Source: an uncultured Prevotellaceae bacterium (GTDB lineage Bacteria > Bacteroidota > Bacteroidia > Bacteroidales > Muribaculaceae). From it: 6,554 nt of DNA. Shown here piece after piece: positions 1 to 6,200 of this stretch (within the stretch, counting starts at the first letter, position 1; each line of letters starts with the position of its first letter). The stretch is from assembly GCA_945645715.1 (NCBI GenBank), contig CALZFJ010000118.1, positions 1 through 6,554 on the forward strand, given 5' to 3'. The notes under the pieces are model-generated. The model worked only from the letters and a program-made list of their open reading frames with translations, was not told where the DNA came from and did no database searches. A program made the position numbers and the translations under genes.

Positions 1-70
1 GTTTTTTTCCATTAACAAGCACAAATTCACTATCTATTGTTTTTTTGATTTTGCCTGTTGTTTATTTTTT
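1..70 (-). other. AT-rich intergenic stretch after the DUF4465 gene; possible start of a truncated downstream gene
   Basis: This stretch follows the TAG stop of the DUF4465 lipoprotein gene. It is very AT-rich, with several T runs on the plus strand, and shows no convincing GC-rich terminator stem. On the minus strand an ATG at positions 12-10 opens a frame reading Met-Glu-Lys-Asn before the window ends. About 10 bases upstream of it, positions 29-22 read TGAATTTG, one base away from the Bacteroidetes -7 consensus TAnnTTTG; no TTG lies at the expected -33 distance. Four codons are too few to claim a gene, so this is recorded only as a possible start. Confidence 0.15.
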
Positions 71-847
71 CTATTGTGGCATTATCGAAAGACGGTCGAT
101 GGCGAAGTATGCCGGGGTGTTCATGCCCCATTGTTCGGTGTCGCTCGACTCCATGCGGAAAAACACCTCTTTCACCACTCCAAGCGGTTCGAGATTAATA
201 AATACCCATTCGTCGGCAGGCATGTCGAAGTCCGATTTGTATTCGGCAAGCAGTATTTCCACCGGACCGCAGATTTCGTCGTGCGCCGTGATGCCGTAGG
301 CTTGCAGCTTCAGATAGTCGCCTTGCCCGAATTTCTTGCTCCATGCAGTGCCTTCAGCCATGGTATAGTATGCGTAGGTGGTGTTGGTGACAAATGCCGA
401 TAGCGGGAGGAAAACAGTGCCTTCGCTGCCATAGGTGACGCTGCATGATGGCTTCACTGTGATAGCGTCGTCGAGCACCTCGCTTGAGTTCCAGTAGACT
501 ACCATATACGGCGTACCGAAACCCGAAATACCGCCGCCTGTGATTGCGGTGAACTGATGGTCGAGCCAGTTGCCGTCGGAGTAGTCGGCAGTATCGCTGT
601 TGCGCGAAGCCACAAAGCCGCTCCATGTGTTCCAGTTGGCAAAATAGTTGTGCGAGAAAGTCATGTCGCCATAGTTGATGGCAGAATTGGCATTGGTCAC
701 ACCTGTCCACACGCCGTTGGCATCATATTCAATGACTATCTGGTTGAGAATAGCAGTCACTGCACCTTGCTCCTCGGGGTTGCTTGTGCACGATTGGGCG
801 GCAAAGGCAAGCATTGTGGCAAGAAAAAGTGATTTAGTCGATTTCAT
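71..847 (-). CDS. DUF4465 domain-containing lipoprotein, function unknown
   Basis: A 258-residue predicted exported lipoprotein. Residues 1-19 form a signal peptide with lysines at 2 and 5 and a hydrophobic core, ending in an AAQS-Cys lipobox with the acylated Cys at 20. This is a relaxed lipobox of the kind tolerated in Bacteroidetes. The acidic pair Glu25-Glu26 just after the Cys faintly resembles a surface-export signal, so outer-membrane anchoring, possibly surface-exposed, is inferred. The rest matches the DUF4465 pattern from memory: WSGFVAS near 75-81, a Gly-rich GGG turn near 104, VTNTTYAYYTM at 153-163, KKFGQGDYLKL at 171-181 and the closing block MNTPAYFAIDRL at 242-253. The only other cysteines are 135 and 193, a possible disulfide. 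The ATG lies 17 nt after the murI stop with no Shine-Dalgarno, so read-through from murI is likely. I recall relatives near cobalamin or TonB uptake loci, but nothing here shows a ligand; no TonB receptor is adjacent. Confidence 0.85.
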   Translation of the reverse strand: MKSTKSLFLATMLAFAAQSCTSNPEEQGAVTAILNQIVIEYDANGVWTGVTNANSAINYGDMTFSHNYFANWNTWSGFVASRNSDTADYSDGNWLDHQFTAITGGGISGFGTPYMVVYWNSSEVLDDAITVKPSCSVTYGSEGTVFLPLSAFVTNTTYAYYTMAEGTAWSKKFGQGDYLKLQAYGITAHDEICGPVEILLAEYKSDFDMPADEWVFINLEPLGVVKEVFFRMESSDTEQWGMNTPAYFAIDRLSIMPQ

Positions 848-864
848 AGTGTGAAAAAATCGGG

Positions 865-1737
865 TTAAAGAGTGATGTGAAAAGCCTCGATGTTGTCGCT
901 TTCGAGGAAATACGAAGCCATCGAGCTGAATTTCGAGGCATTTTCGGTGGTGAGATAGTGGCAGCCGCCGCCCTTGGTGCAGCGTGCTTCCATCTCGGGG
1001 TGGCGCAATAGGTAGTCGGCAAGGCTATCGGCGATTATCGAGCCTTGTTCCACCACATTTACCCCTTCGGGCATGTATTTCCTGATTTTCCGGAGCAGCA
1101 GAGGATAGTGTGTGCAGCCCAGAATCACGGTGTCGATGTCGGGGTTCATTGCCATGAGCGCGTCGATGTCTTTGCGCACGAAGTAGTCGGCACCGTCGCC
1201 GTCGGCTTCGCGGTTTTCCACAAGTGGCACCCACATGGGGCAGCCGTGACCGTAGGTGTGCAGGCGACCGCCATACATCTTTTCAATCTCGATGTTGTAG
1301 CTCTCACTTTGCACTGTTCCCGGAGTGCCGAGAATGCCTATGTTGCCATTGCGGGTGAGTTCGCCCACCTTTTCCACCGTGGGGCGAATCACCCCGAGCA
1401 CGCGGCGCTGAGGGTCGATTTTCGGCAGGTCGTTTTGCTGGATAGTGCGCAGAGCCTTTGCCGATGCAGTGTTGCAGGCGAGAATCACGAGCCGGCAGCC
1501 TTGGGAAAACAGATAGCGCACCGCTTCGAGGGTGAAGCGATAAACAATATCAAAAGAGCGCGTGCCGTAGGGCGCACGGGCATTGTCGCCGAGATAGAGA
1601 TAGTCGTATTCCGGAAGCTTGCGGTGAATTTCGCGCAGAATGGTGAGTCCGCCATAGCCTGAGTCGAACACGCCGATGGGTCCCATTTGTCGCAAGTCGC
1701 TCACGGTGGAGCCTGTCACCTTCACATCTTTCTCCAT
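865..1737 (-). CDS. murI: Glutamate racemase
   Basis: Cytoplasmic, cofactor-independent enzyme that interconverts L- and D-glutamate, supplying D-Glu for the peptidoglycan stem peptide. Counted from the ATG at 1737 it has 290 residues. The family signatures are intact and in order: PIGVFDSGYGGLT at 20-32 with the DSG acid, YLGDNARAPYGTRS at 48-61, LACNTASAKA at 86-95 with catalytic Cys88, a VIRPT loop at 116-120, and LGCTHYPLL at 206-214 with the second catalytic Cys208. The start is uncertain. The frame is open back to an ATG at 1803 (312 residues), and another ATG at 1686 gives 273 residues. I prefer 1737: the 22 codons before it have lower GC at third positions than the codons after it, and this start leaves room for a leader after the hairpin at 1823-1861. 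The family norm of about 260-280 residues also allows 1686. It probably shares a transcript with the DUF4465 gene 17 nt downstream. Confidence 0.95.
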   Translation of the reverse strand: MEKDVKVTGSTVSDLRQMGPIGVFDSGYGGLTILREIHRKLPEYDYLYLGDNARAPYGTRSFDIVYRFTLEAVRYLFSQGCRLVILACNTASAKALRTIQQNDLPKIDPQRRVLGVIRPTVEKVGELTRNGNIGILGTPGTVQSESYNIEIEKMYGGRLHTYGHGCPMWVPLVENREADGDGADYFVRKDIDALMAMNPDIDTVILGCTHYPLLLRKIRKYMPEGVNVVEQGSIIADSLADYLLRHPEMEARCTKGGGCHYLTTENASKFSSMASYFLESDNIEAFHITL

Positions 1738-1822
1738 GTACTCAAAGTCTTGTGAGTCGGTGGCAAAGTATCCGGCTGCGTTGAAAAATCTACGTATTCC
1801 CATAGCTGTGAGAGATAATTTG

Positions 1823-1861
1823 CCTTTGCCGCCACTCGATCTGGTGCAATGGCGGCAAAGG
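1823..1861 (-). terminator. Perfect 12-bp inverted repeat between trxB and murI (terminator or attenuator candidate)
   Basis: Positions 1823-1834 (CCTTTGCCGCCA) and 1850-1861 (TGGCGGCAAAGG) are exact reverse complements separated by a 15-nt loop. The stem starts 21 nt past the trxB stop and is GC-rich toward the loop, so it would fold stably in RNA. Read on the minus strand, the bases after the stem are CAAATTATCT, a poor U tract. Read on the plus strand, the following bases are somewhat T-richer, but no plus-strand gene ends here. It could be an inefficient trxB terminator, a leader structure before murI, or a protein-binding palindrome. The structure is certain; the role is inference. Confidence 0.55.
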
Positions 1862-1882
1862 ATATTGTTTCATTGAGGTTTC

Positions 1883-2824
1883 TTACTTGATGCCGTTGTC
1901 AACGAGGAATTTTTCCACGTCGAGAGCCGCCTTACAGCCCATTCCGGCAGCGGTGATGGCTTGGCGGTAGCGTGGGTCGGCAACGTCGCCGGCAGCAAAC
2001 ACGCCCGGCACGTTGGTGGCTGTGGTGAAGCCGTCGGTCTTGATGTATCCGAGTTCGTCAAGCTCAATCTGTCCGGCAAGGAAGTCTGTGTTTGGCTTGT
2101 GGCCTATGGCAAGGAAGAAGCCGTCGATGTCGATGTCGAGAGTCTTCTCCTCAGGAGTACCCTTGAATTGCACTAAGTGTGCGCCCTCCACGGCAGGAGA
2201 GCCGAAGAGCCCCACTGTGTTAGTGTTGAAGAGGATTTCAATGTTCTCCTTCTCCATCACGCGCTCCTGCATCACCTTCGAGGCACGCAAATAGTCTTTG
2301 CGCACAATCATATACACCTTCGATGCCAGATTACTCAGGTAGGTTGCTTCCTCACAGGCAGTGTCACCGCCGCCCACCACGGCTACGGTCTTCTTGCGAT
2401 AGAAGAAACCGTCGCAGGTAGCGCATGCCGATACACCCATTCCGGCATACTTCTTCTCATCGGGCAAGCCAAGGTATTTAGCTGATGCGCCGGTAGAGAT
2501 AATCACCGTTTCGGCTTCGATGGTGGTTTCGCCGTCGATAGTGGCAACGAACGGGCGCTTCGAGAGGTCGATATTGGTGATTTCGCCGGTGCGAATGTCG
2601 GCACCGAAACGCTCAGCCTGCTTGCGCAGATCCTCCATCATCTCAAAGCCGTTGATGCCCTCGGGATAGCCGGGGAAGTTCTCAATGTCGGTGGTAGTGG
2701 TGAGCTGACCGCCGGGTTGCATACCCTCGTAGAGCACCGGGGCAATGTTGGCTCGTGAGGCATAGATGGCGGCTGTGTAGCCTGCCGGTCCCGAGCCAAT
2801 AATCAAGCATTTTGTCTTTTCCAT
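1883..2824 (-). CDS. trxB: Thioredoxin-disulfide reductase
   Basis: Cytoplasmic flavoenzyme that passes electrons from NADPH through FAD to thioredoxin, feeding ribonucleotide reduction, disulfide repair and peroxide defence. It has 313 residues, normal for the low-molecular-weight bacterial type. In order: the FAD dinucleotide fold GSGPAGYTAA at 10-19; GGQL at 38-41; the redox centre SACATCDG at 132-139 with Cys134 and Cys137; the NADPH fold VVGGGDTACEEA at 149-160 with VRKDYLR at 174-180 in the place of the usual HRR-type 2'-phosphate site; and the C-terminal FAD-binding block FAAGDVAD at 276-283 followed by RQAITAAGMG at 287-296. The ATG at 2824 places the FAD motif at the usual distance from the N terminus and follows an A-rich leader. 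The frame stays open to a TTG at 2914 through a Lys-Thr-Pro repeat, which I reject as an N terminus. It lies 96 nt after lolA. Confidence 0.97.
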   Translation of the reverse strand: MEKTKCLIIGSGPAGYTAAIYASRANIAPVLYEGMQPGGQLTTTTDIENFPGYPEGINGFEMMEDLRKQAERFGADIRTGEITNIDLSKRPFVATIDGETTIEAETVIISTGASAKYLGLPDEKKYAGMGVSACATCDGFFYRKKTVAVVGGGDTACEEATYLSNLASKVYMIVRKDYLRASKVMQERVMEKENIEILFNTNTVGLFGSPAVEGAHLVQFKGTPEEKTLDIDIDGFFLAIGHKPNTDFLAGQIELDELGYIKTDGFTTATNVPGVFAAGDVADPRYRQAITAAGMGCKAALDVEKFLVDNGIK

Positions 2825-2864
2825 ATATTGTAATTTGTTAGTTTTCTTCAATCTTTGAGAATTA

Positions 2865-2900
2865 GGAGTTTTCGGAGTTTTCGGAGTTTTCGGAGTTCTC
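2865..2900. repeat. 9-bp tandem repeat, four copies, in the lolA-trxB gap
   Basis: The plus strand carries GGAGTTTTC three times exactly (2865-2873, 2874-2882, 2883-2891) and once with a single T-to-C change (2892-2900). The array sits 40 nt upstream of the trxB ATG and 20 nt downstream of the lolA stop, inside what should be one transcript. On the RNA strand it reads as repeated AAAACTCCG. A related single copy, CGGAGTTTT, occurs at 3539-3547 in the leader of lolA. Copy number could change by slipped-strand replication, altering the length of the trxB leader; any effect on expression is speculation. Confidence 0.9.
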
Positions 2901-2920
2901 GGGGAGCTTTTCAACCGACT

Positions 2921-3529
2921 TTATCGCAAATCCACCACTTCGGTTCCTGCCGGAACCTGGCTTTTATTAAAAACAAACGTAGATGCCGGGAAGTTCTTTC
3001 CCGTGGTGTAATGGCTGATGGTGGTTGTGTAGCTTTGGCGGTCGCTGGTGCTAATCACCGCTTTCTGCACCTGATAGGTCTTTTTGCCGATTGTCACCAC
3101 AGCTTGCGTAATCTGTCCTTTCTTCTTGGGCTTGAAAGTGATGATATAGTCATTGGCTGTAGCTTTCATCGATAGCGAGCACTGCTTGCTGAGGCTGCTG
3201 ATGATGGAGTAGGGGTGGGATTGCGCAATCTCGGCAGCACCGGGCGTGGTGACGTTCACTTCGCCTGTCACGCTTGAGTAGGTCCACTGTGTCTTGCCGT
3301 CGAACCAGCACTTCATGTCCTTTGAGAGTATGCGGTATTTCTTCCCCATCATGTCGATGGTGCCCGCTGATGTGCCTTGTGCGTTTGCCACATTGAAAGT
3401 GGCTGAAATGCCGTTGCTGCGGTTGTAGCCTTCGAGCACCTTGTCAACCACTTGGGCTGCCGATTGCCCCCAAGCGGTGCCGAAACCGAGCACGCCGATT
3501 ATCAATGATAGTATTATGCGATATGTCAT
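2921..3529 (-). CDS. lolA: Outer-membrane lipoprotein carrier protein LolA-like
   Basis: Predicted periplasmic chaperone that accepts lipoproteins released from the inner membrane by the LolCDE transporter and carries them toward the outer membrane. The precursor has 202 residues. Residues 1-21 form a signal peptide (Arg4, then an Ile/Leu/Gly core) with a likely signal peptidase I site after AWG, giving a mature protein starting Gln22. The recognisable Bacteroidetes LolA block is WFDGKTQWTYSSVTGEVNVTTPGAAEIA at roughly 75-102, whose alternating hydrophobic strands fit the half-barrel fold. The rest is beta-strand-rich and ends in VPAGTEVVDLR. Cys74 and Cys117 may pair. The ATG at 3529 is chosen because it puts the signal peptide at the N terminus; an upstream in-frame TTG at 3556 only adds nine residues. 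It follows ftsK by 55 nt, an arrangement also seen in Escherichia coli, which supports the call. No LolB partner is visible here. Confidence 0.9.
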   Translation of the reverse strand: MTYRIILSLIIGVLGFGTAWGQSAAQVVDKVLEGYNRSNGISATFNVANAQGTSAGTIDMMGKKYRILSKDMKCWFDGKTQWTYSSVTGEVNVTTPGAAEIAQSHPYSIISSLSKQCSLSMKATANDYIITFKPKKKGQITQAVVTIGKKTYQVQKAVISTSDRQSYTTTISHYTTGKNFPASTFVFNKSQVPAGTEVVDLR

Positions 3530-3584
3530 AGCTGTTATCGGAGTTTTTGTTGTCAATTATAGTTGAATCAATGCTTCCGCGAGG

Positions 3585-6053
3585 TTATCGGTTGTCGAGG
3601 ATTGCGGCGAGTTGCACCGAATCCACGAGTACGCGGCGAGGCTTGCCACCCTGCGACGGTCCCACGATGCCGGCAGCCTCAAGCTGGTCCATGATGCGCC
3701 CGGCGCGGTTGTAGCCAATCTGGTAGCGGCGTTGCAGCGACGATGTCGATGCCGTGTCGCTTGCCACGATGTAGGCTGCCGCTTCATCAAAGAGGCTGTC
3801 GCGGTCGTTGAGGTTGCCACCGCCTCCGCTGCCACCGCCATCACCTTCCTCGGTGTCGCCGATAAATTCAGGCAGCTCATAAGGCTCGCTGTAGCCCACC
3901 TGATTGCCGATATACTCGCATATAGCCTCCACCTCGGGCGTATCCACGAAGGCGCACTGCACGCGGTCGAGCATACCGCTCTGCTGGAAGAGCATATCGC
4001 CCTTACCCACAAGCTGTTGCGCTCCCGAGCAGTCGAGAATTGTGCGGCTATCCACCATCTGGCTCACGCGGAATGCAATGCGGCCGGGGAAGTTGGCTTT
4101 GATGATACCCGTGATAACGTTGGTCGATGGACGCTGTGTGGCGATAATCATGTGTATTCCCACGGCACGGGCTTTCTGGGCGATGCGCACGATGGGTCGC
4201 TCCACCTCCTTGCCCGAAACCATGATGAGGTCGCTGAACTCATCTACAATCACCACAATATAAGGCAGGAAGTGATGTCCTTTCTCGGGATTCAAGCGTC
4301 GCTCTATGAACTTGCGGTTGTAGTCCTTGATGTTACGCTCCTTGGCATCGCGCAGAAGCTGGTAGCGGTCTTCCATCTCCTGAACAAGCGAGTTGAGCGT
4401 AGCCACCACCTTGCGCGAGTCGGTGATGATGCACTCTTCGCCACCTGCCATGCGGGCGAGATAGTGGTGGTCGAGCTGCGCATAGAGGCTGAACTCCACC
4501 ATCTTGGGATCGACGAGCACAAACTTCAGCTCTGCCGGGTGCTTCTTGTAGAGCAGTGAGGTGATAATGGCGTTAAGTCCCACCGATTTTCCTTGACCGG
4601 TAGCACCTGCCACGAGCAAGTGTGGCATCTTGGTGAGGTCGGCCATAAACACACGGTTGTCGATGGTGCAGCCGAGTGCCATAGGCAGCTCCATGTGGCT
4701 CTCCTGAAAGCGCTTTGAACCTATCACCGAGCGCATCGACACCGTTTGCGGGTCGTGGTTAGGCACCTCGATACCGATAGTGCCTTTGCCCGGAATGGGG
4801 GCGATGATGCGAATGCCCAGTGCGGCAAGGCTCAGCGCGATGTCGCTCTCCAGGTTCTTGATTTTGGCAATGCGCACGCCGTCGGCCGGAATTATCTCGA
4901 AAAGTGTGATGGTCGGACCCACGCACACGTCGATTTGCTTGATGGGAATGTTGTAGTTGGCAAGCGTCTCGGTGATACGGCGCTTGTTTTCCTCCTGCTC
5001 GTCGATGTCCACGTTGTTGCGGTTCACTTCGCGCTCAAGCAGAAGGTCGATGGTAGGCATCTTGAAGTGTGATAGCTCCTTGGTGGGGTCGAATGCCTCG
5101 AAAGTGGTTTTTTCCGACTGCTGAATTTCGGGCGCAATCTCAATTTTGCCTTCCTCGGGAGTTATGTCCTCTACAAATGGGACTTCAGGCTCCGTCTCAG
5201 GCTCTTGCTGAGGCACATCAAATGGATCGGGCTCAGGATCTTCTTCCTCGACAGTTGTCTCGGTGGCAGTGTCATCGTTGGGAGCGTTGTCCTCGTCGCC
5301 ATCGGTGATTGTAGAGTCGATAGGCTCCTCATTGTCGTCTTCATCTTTGAAGCGGGTGCGCTTTGGCAGCAAAGCCTTCACACGGATAAACCACTTGGCA
5401 ATGGTGTTGAAGCACACAAGCACCCAAATCACCGCCAGCACCACATTCACTATTGCCATGCCGGGAAATCCCGCCACGGTAATGAGCAGGGCATTCACTT
5501 CAGCTCCGAGATTGCCCCCAAGAGGGAAGAACGTCAGCTCTTGCCCGTAGGTGAGGGCACTAAGTACCATAGAGCAGGTGATGATGCTCACCATGCTCAC
5601 GAGAGTGTAGGAGAAAAAGCGTACTTGCTTGCCAAATGTGAGTCGCAATCCCATCACAAGGCACCACAGCACCACAATAAACGCCGAGATGCCTATGCCG
5701 CGGGCAATCATTGCGTTTGCAAGGTTTGCACCGAGAATGCTGCCCCAGTTTGATGTAGCCTCGCCATGCAGAGCCATTTCGTAGGTGCCATAGCTTTGCA
5801 CCACGCTCTGGTCGGCAGCTCCGCTGCGGAAAAACGAGATAAACACCACCAGCATATATACGCCGATGAGTGCGAGCGTAACGCCCACACCGCATCGCAG
5901 ACGCGGGTCGGTAAAGAAATCCTTCAGGGGACTGAAGAAGCCGCGCTTCTTCACCGTTTTCTCGTCGGAAGCATTATCTTGAGGGGCATCGGGAGTCACA
6001 GGCTCCTGAGCCTCATTCTCTATCTTTTCACGATTGTAAATTTTCTTTGCCAC
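3585..6053 (-). CDS. ftsK: DNA translocase FtsK
   Basis: Septum-located DNA motor that pumps chromosome ends and dimer junctions across the division plane, working with Xer recombinases at dif. It has 822 residues. The N terminus holds about four membrane segments (near 55-76, 117-140, 147-168 and 188-216). A low-complexity linker at 236-320 is rich in Asp, Glu, Pro and Thr. The motor follows: alpha/beta core from about 330, Walker A GATGQGKS at 483-490, DPKMVEF at 515-521, Walker B IVVIVDEFSDL at 599-609 and ATQRPS at 638-643. A Gly-rich tether (738-746) leads to a winged-helix gamma domain at about 750-812 with LQRRYQIGYNRAGRIMDQLE, the KOPS-reading helix region. The start is GTG at 6053; an in-frame TAA lies just upstream and no ATG precedes the first membrane segment. 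Length and domain order are complete, with a linker far shorter than in E. coli. It heads the ftsK-lolA-trxB series. Confidence 0.97.
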   Translation of the reverse strand: MAKKIYNREKIENEAQEPVTPDAPQDNASDEKTVKKRGFFSPLKDFFTDPRLRCGVGVTLALIGVYMLVVFISFFRSGAADQSVVQSYGTYEMALHGEATSNWGSILGANLANAMIARGIGISAFIVVLWCLVMGLRLTFGKQVRFFSYTLVSMVSIITCSMVLSALTYGQELTFFPLGGNLGAEVNALLITVAGFPGMAIVNVVLAVIWVLVCFNTIAKWFIRVKALLPKRTRFKDEDDNEEPIDSTITDGDEDNAPNDDTATETTVEEEDPEPDPFDVPQQEPETEPEVPFVEDITPEEGKIEIAPEIQQSEKTTFEAFDPTKELSHFKMPTIDLLLEREVNRNNVDIDEQEENKRRITETLANYNIPIKQIDVCVGPTITLFEIIPADGVRIAKIKNLESDIALSLAALGIRIIAPIPGKGTIGIEVPNHDPQTVSMRSVIGSKRFQESHMELPMALGCTIDNRVFMADLTKMPHLLVAGATGQGKSVGLNAIITSLLYKKHPAELKFVLVDPKMVEFSLYAQLDHHYLARMAGGEECIITDSRKVVATLNSLVQEMEDRYQLLRDAKERNIKDYNRKFIERRLNPEKGHHFLPYIVVIVDEFSDLIMVSGKEVERPIVRIAQKARAVGIHMIIATQRPSTNVITGIIKANFPGRIAFRVSQMVDSRTILDCSGAQQLVGKGDMLFQQSGMLDRVQCAFVDTPEVEAICEYIGNQVGYSEPYELPEFIGDTEEGDGGGSGGGGNLNDRDSLFDEAAAYIVASDTASTSSLQRRYQIGYNRAGRIMDQLEAAGIVGPSQGGKPRRVLVDSVQLAAILDNR

Positions 6054-6117
6054 AATAAGTAGTTTTTGCCGTTACAGAATAAAAAAGCCAAATTATCCAC
6101 TAAAAAATAACCCGAAT

Positions 6118-6135
6118 AATTTGCTTTTGCAAATT
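6118..6135. repeat. Short inverted repeat in the ftsK upstream region
   Basis: AATTTGC at 6118-6124 and GCAAATT at 6129-6135 are exact reverse complements around a TTTT spacer. The right arm overlaps the candidate -7 promoter element at 6130-6137. It could be an operator or simply a by-product of AT-rich sequence. A second inverted pair, AACCCGA at 6109-6115 and TCGGGTT at 6158-6164, brackets it but is not concentric. Confidence 0.4.
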
Positions 6136-6137
6136 TA
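6130..6137 (-). promoter_or_regulatory. Candidate Bacteroidetes -7 promoter element for ftsK
   Basis: On the minus strand these bases read TAAATTTG, a perfect match to the Bacteroidetes -7 consensus TAnnTTTG, in the 147-nt gap between trkH and ftsK. Transcription would begin close to position 6122-6125, giving a leader of about 70 nt before the GTG start. The expected -33 TTG is not at the usual spacing of about 19-21 bases; the nearest upstream TTG (6152-6150) is only 12 bases away. The element is therefore incomplete. I saw no equally good match in the other gaps, which is consistent with ftsK starting the transcript. Confidence 0.4.
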
Positions 6138-6200
6138 CACATAATCCCCCAATTTTATCGGGTTTTCAGCCTAATAATTATTCACAAAAATTTGGAAGCC

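Noticed and set aside
1045..1662. 205-codon open frame on the plus strand opposite murI
   Set aside because: It is antisense to intact racemase motifs and has no recognisable domain; a shadow frame.
1790..1873. 27-codon small frame (ATG at 1873) running through the inverted repeat before murI
   Set aside because: It has no start context beyond an ATG, its sequence is dictated by the hairpin, and it ends inside the alternative murI start region; a leader peptide cannot be supported.
2825..2914. Thirty-residue Lys-Thr-Pro-rich N-terminal extension of TrxB
   Set aside because: It would need a TTG start, is encoded by the 9-bp tandem repeat, and would displace the FAD motif from its usual N-terminal position; the ATG at 2824 fits the family.
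3530..3584. Promoter for lolA in the ftsK-lolA gap
   Set aside because: The best match, TATAATTG on the minus strand, deviates from TAnnTTTG and has no TTG at the right distance; read-through from ftsK is simpler.
3612..4559. 315-codon open frame on the plus strand opposite ftsK
   Set aside because: It lies wholly antisense to the conserved FtsK motor, and its His/Val/Ala-rich translation shows no family features; it is a by-product of ftsK codon use.
6173..6182. Palindrome AATAATTATT after trkH
   Set aside because: It is purely A/T in an AT-rich gap, with no following U tract, so chance explains it.
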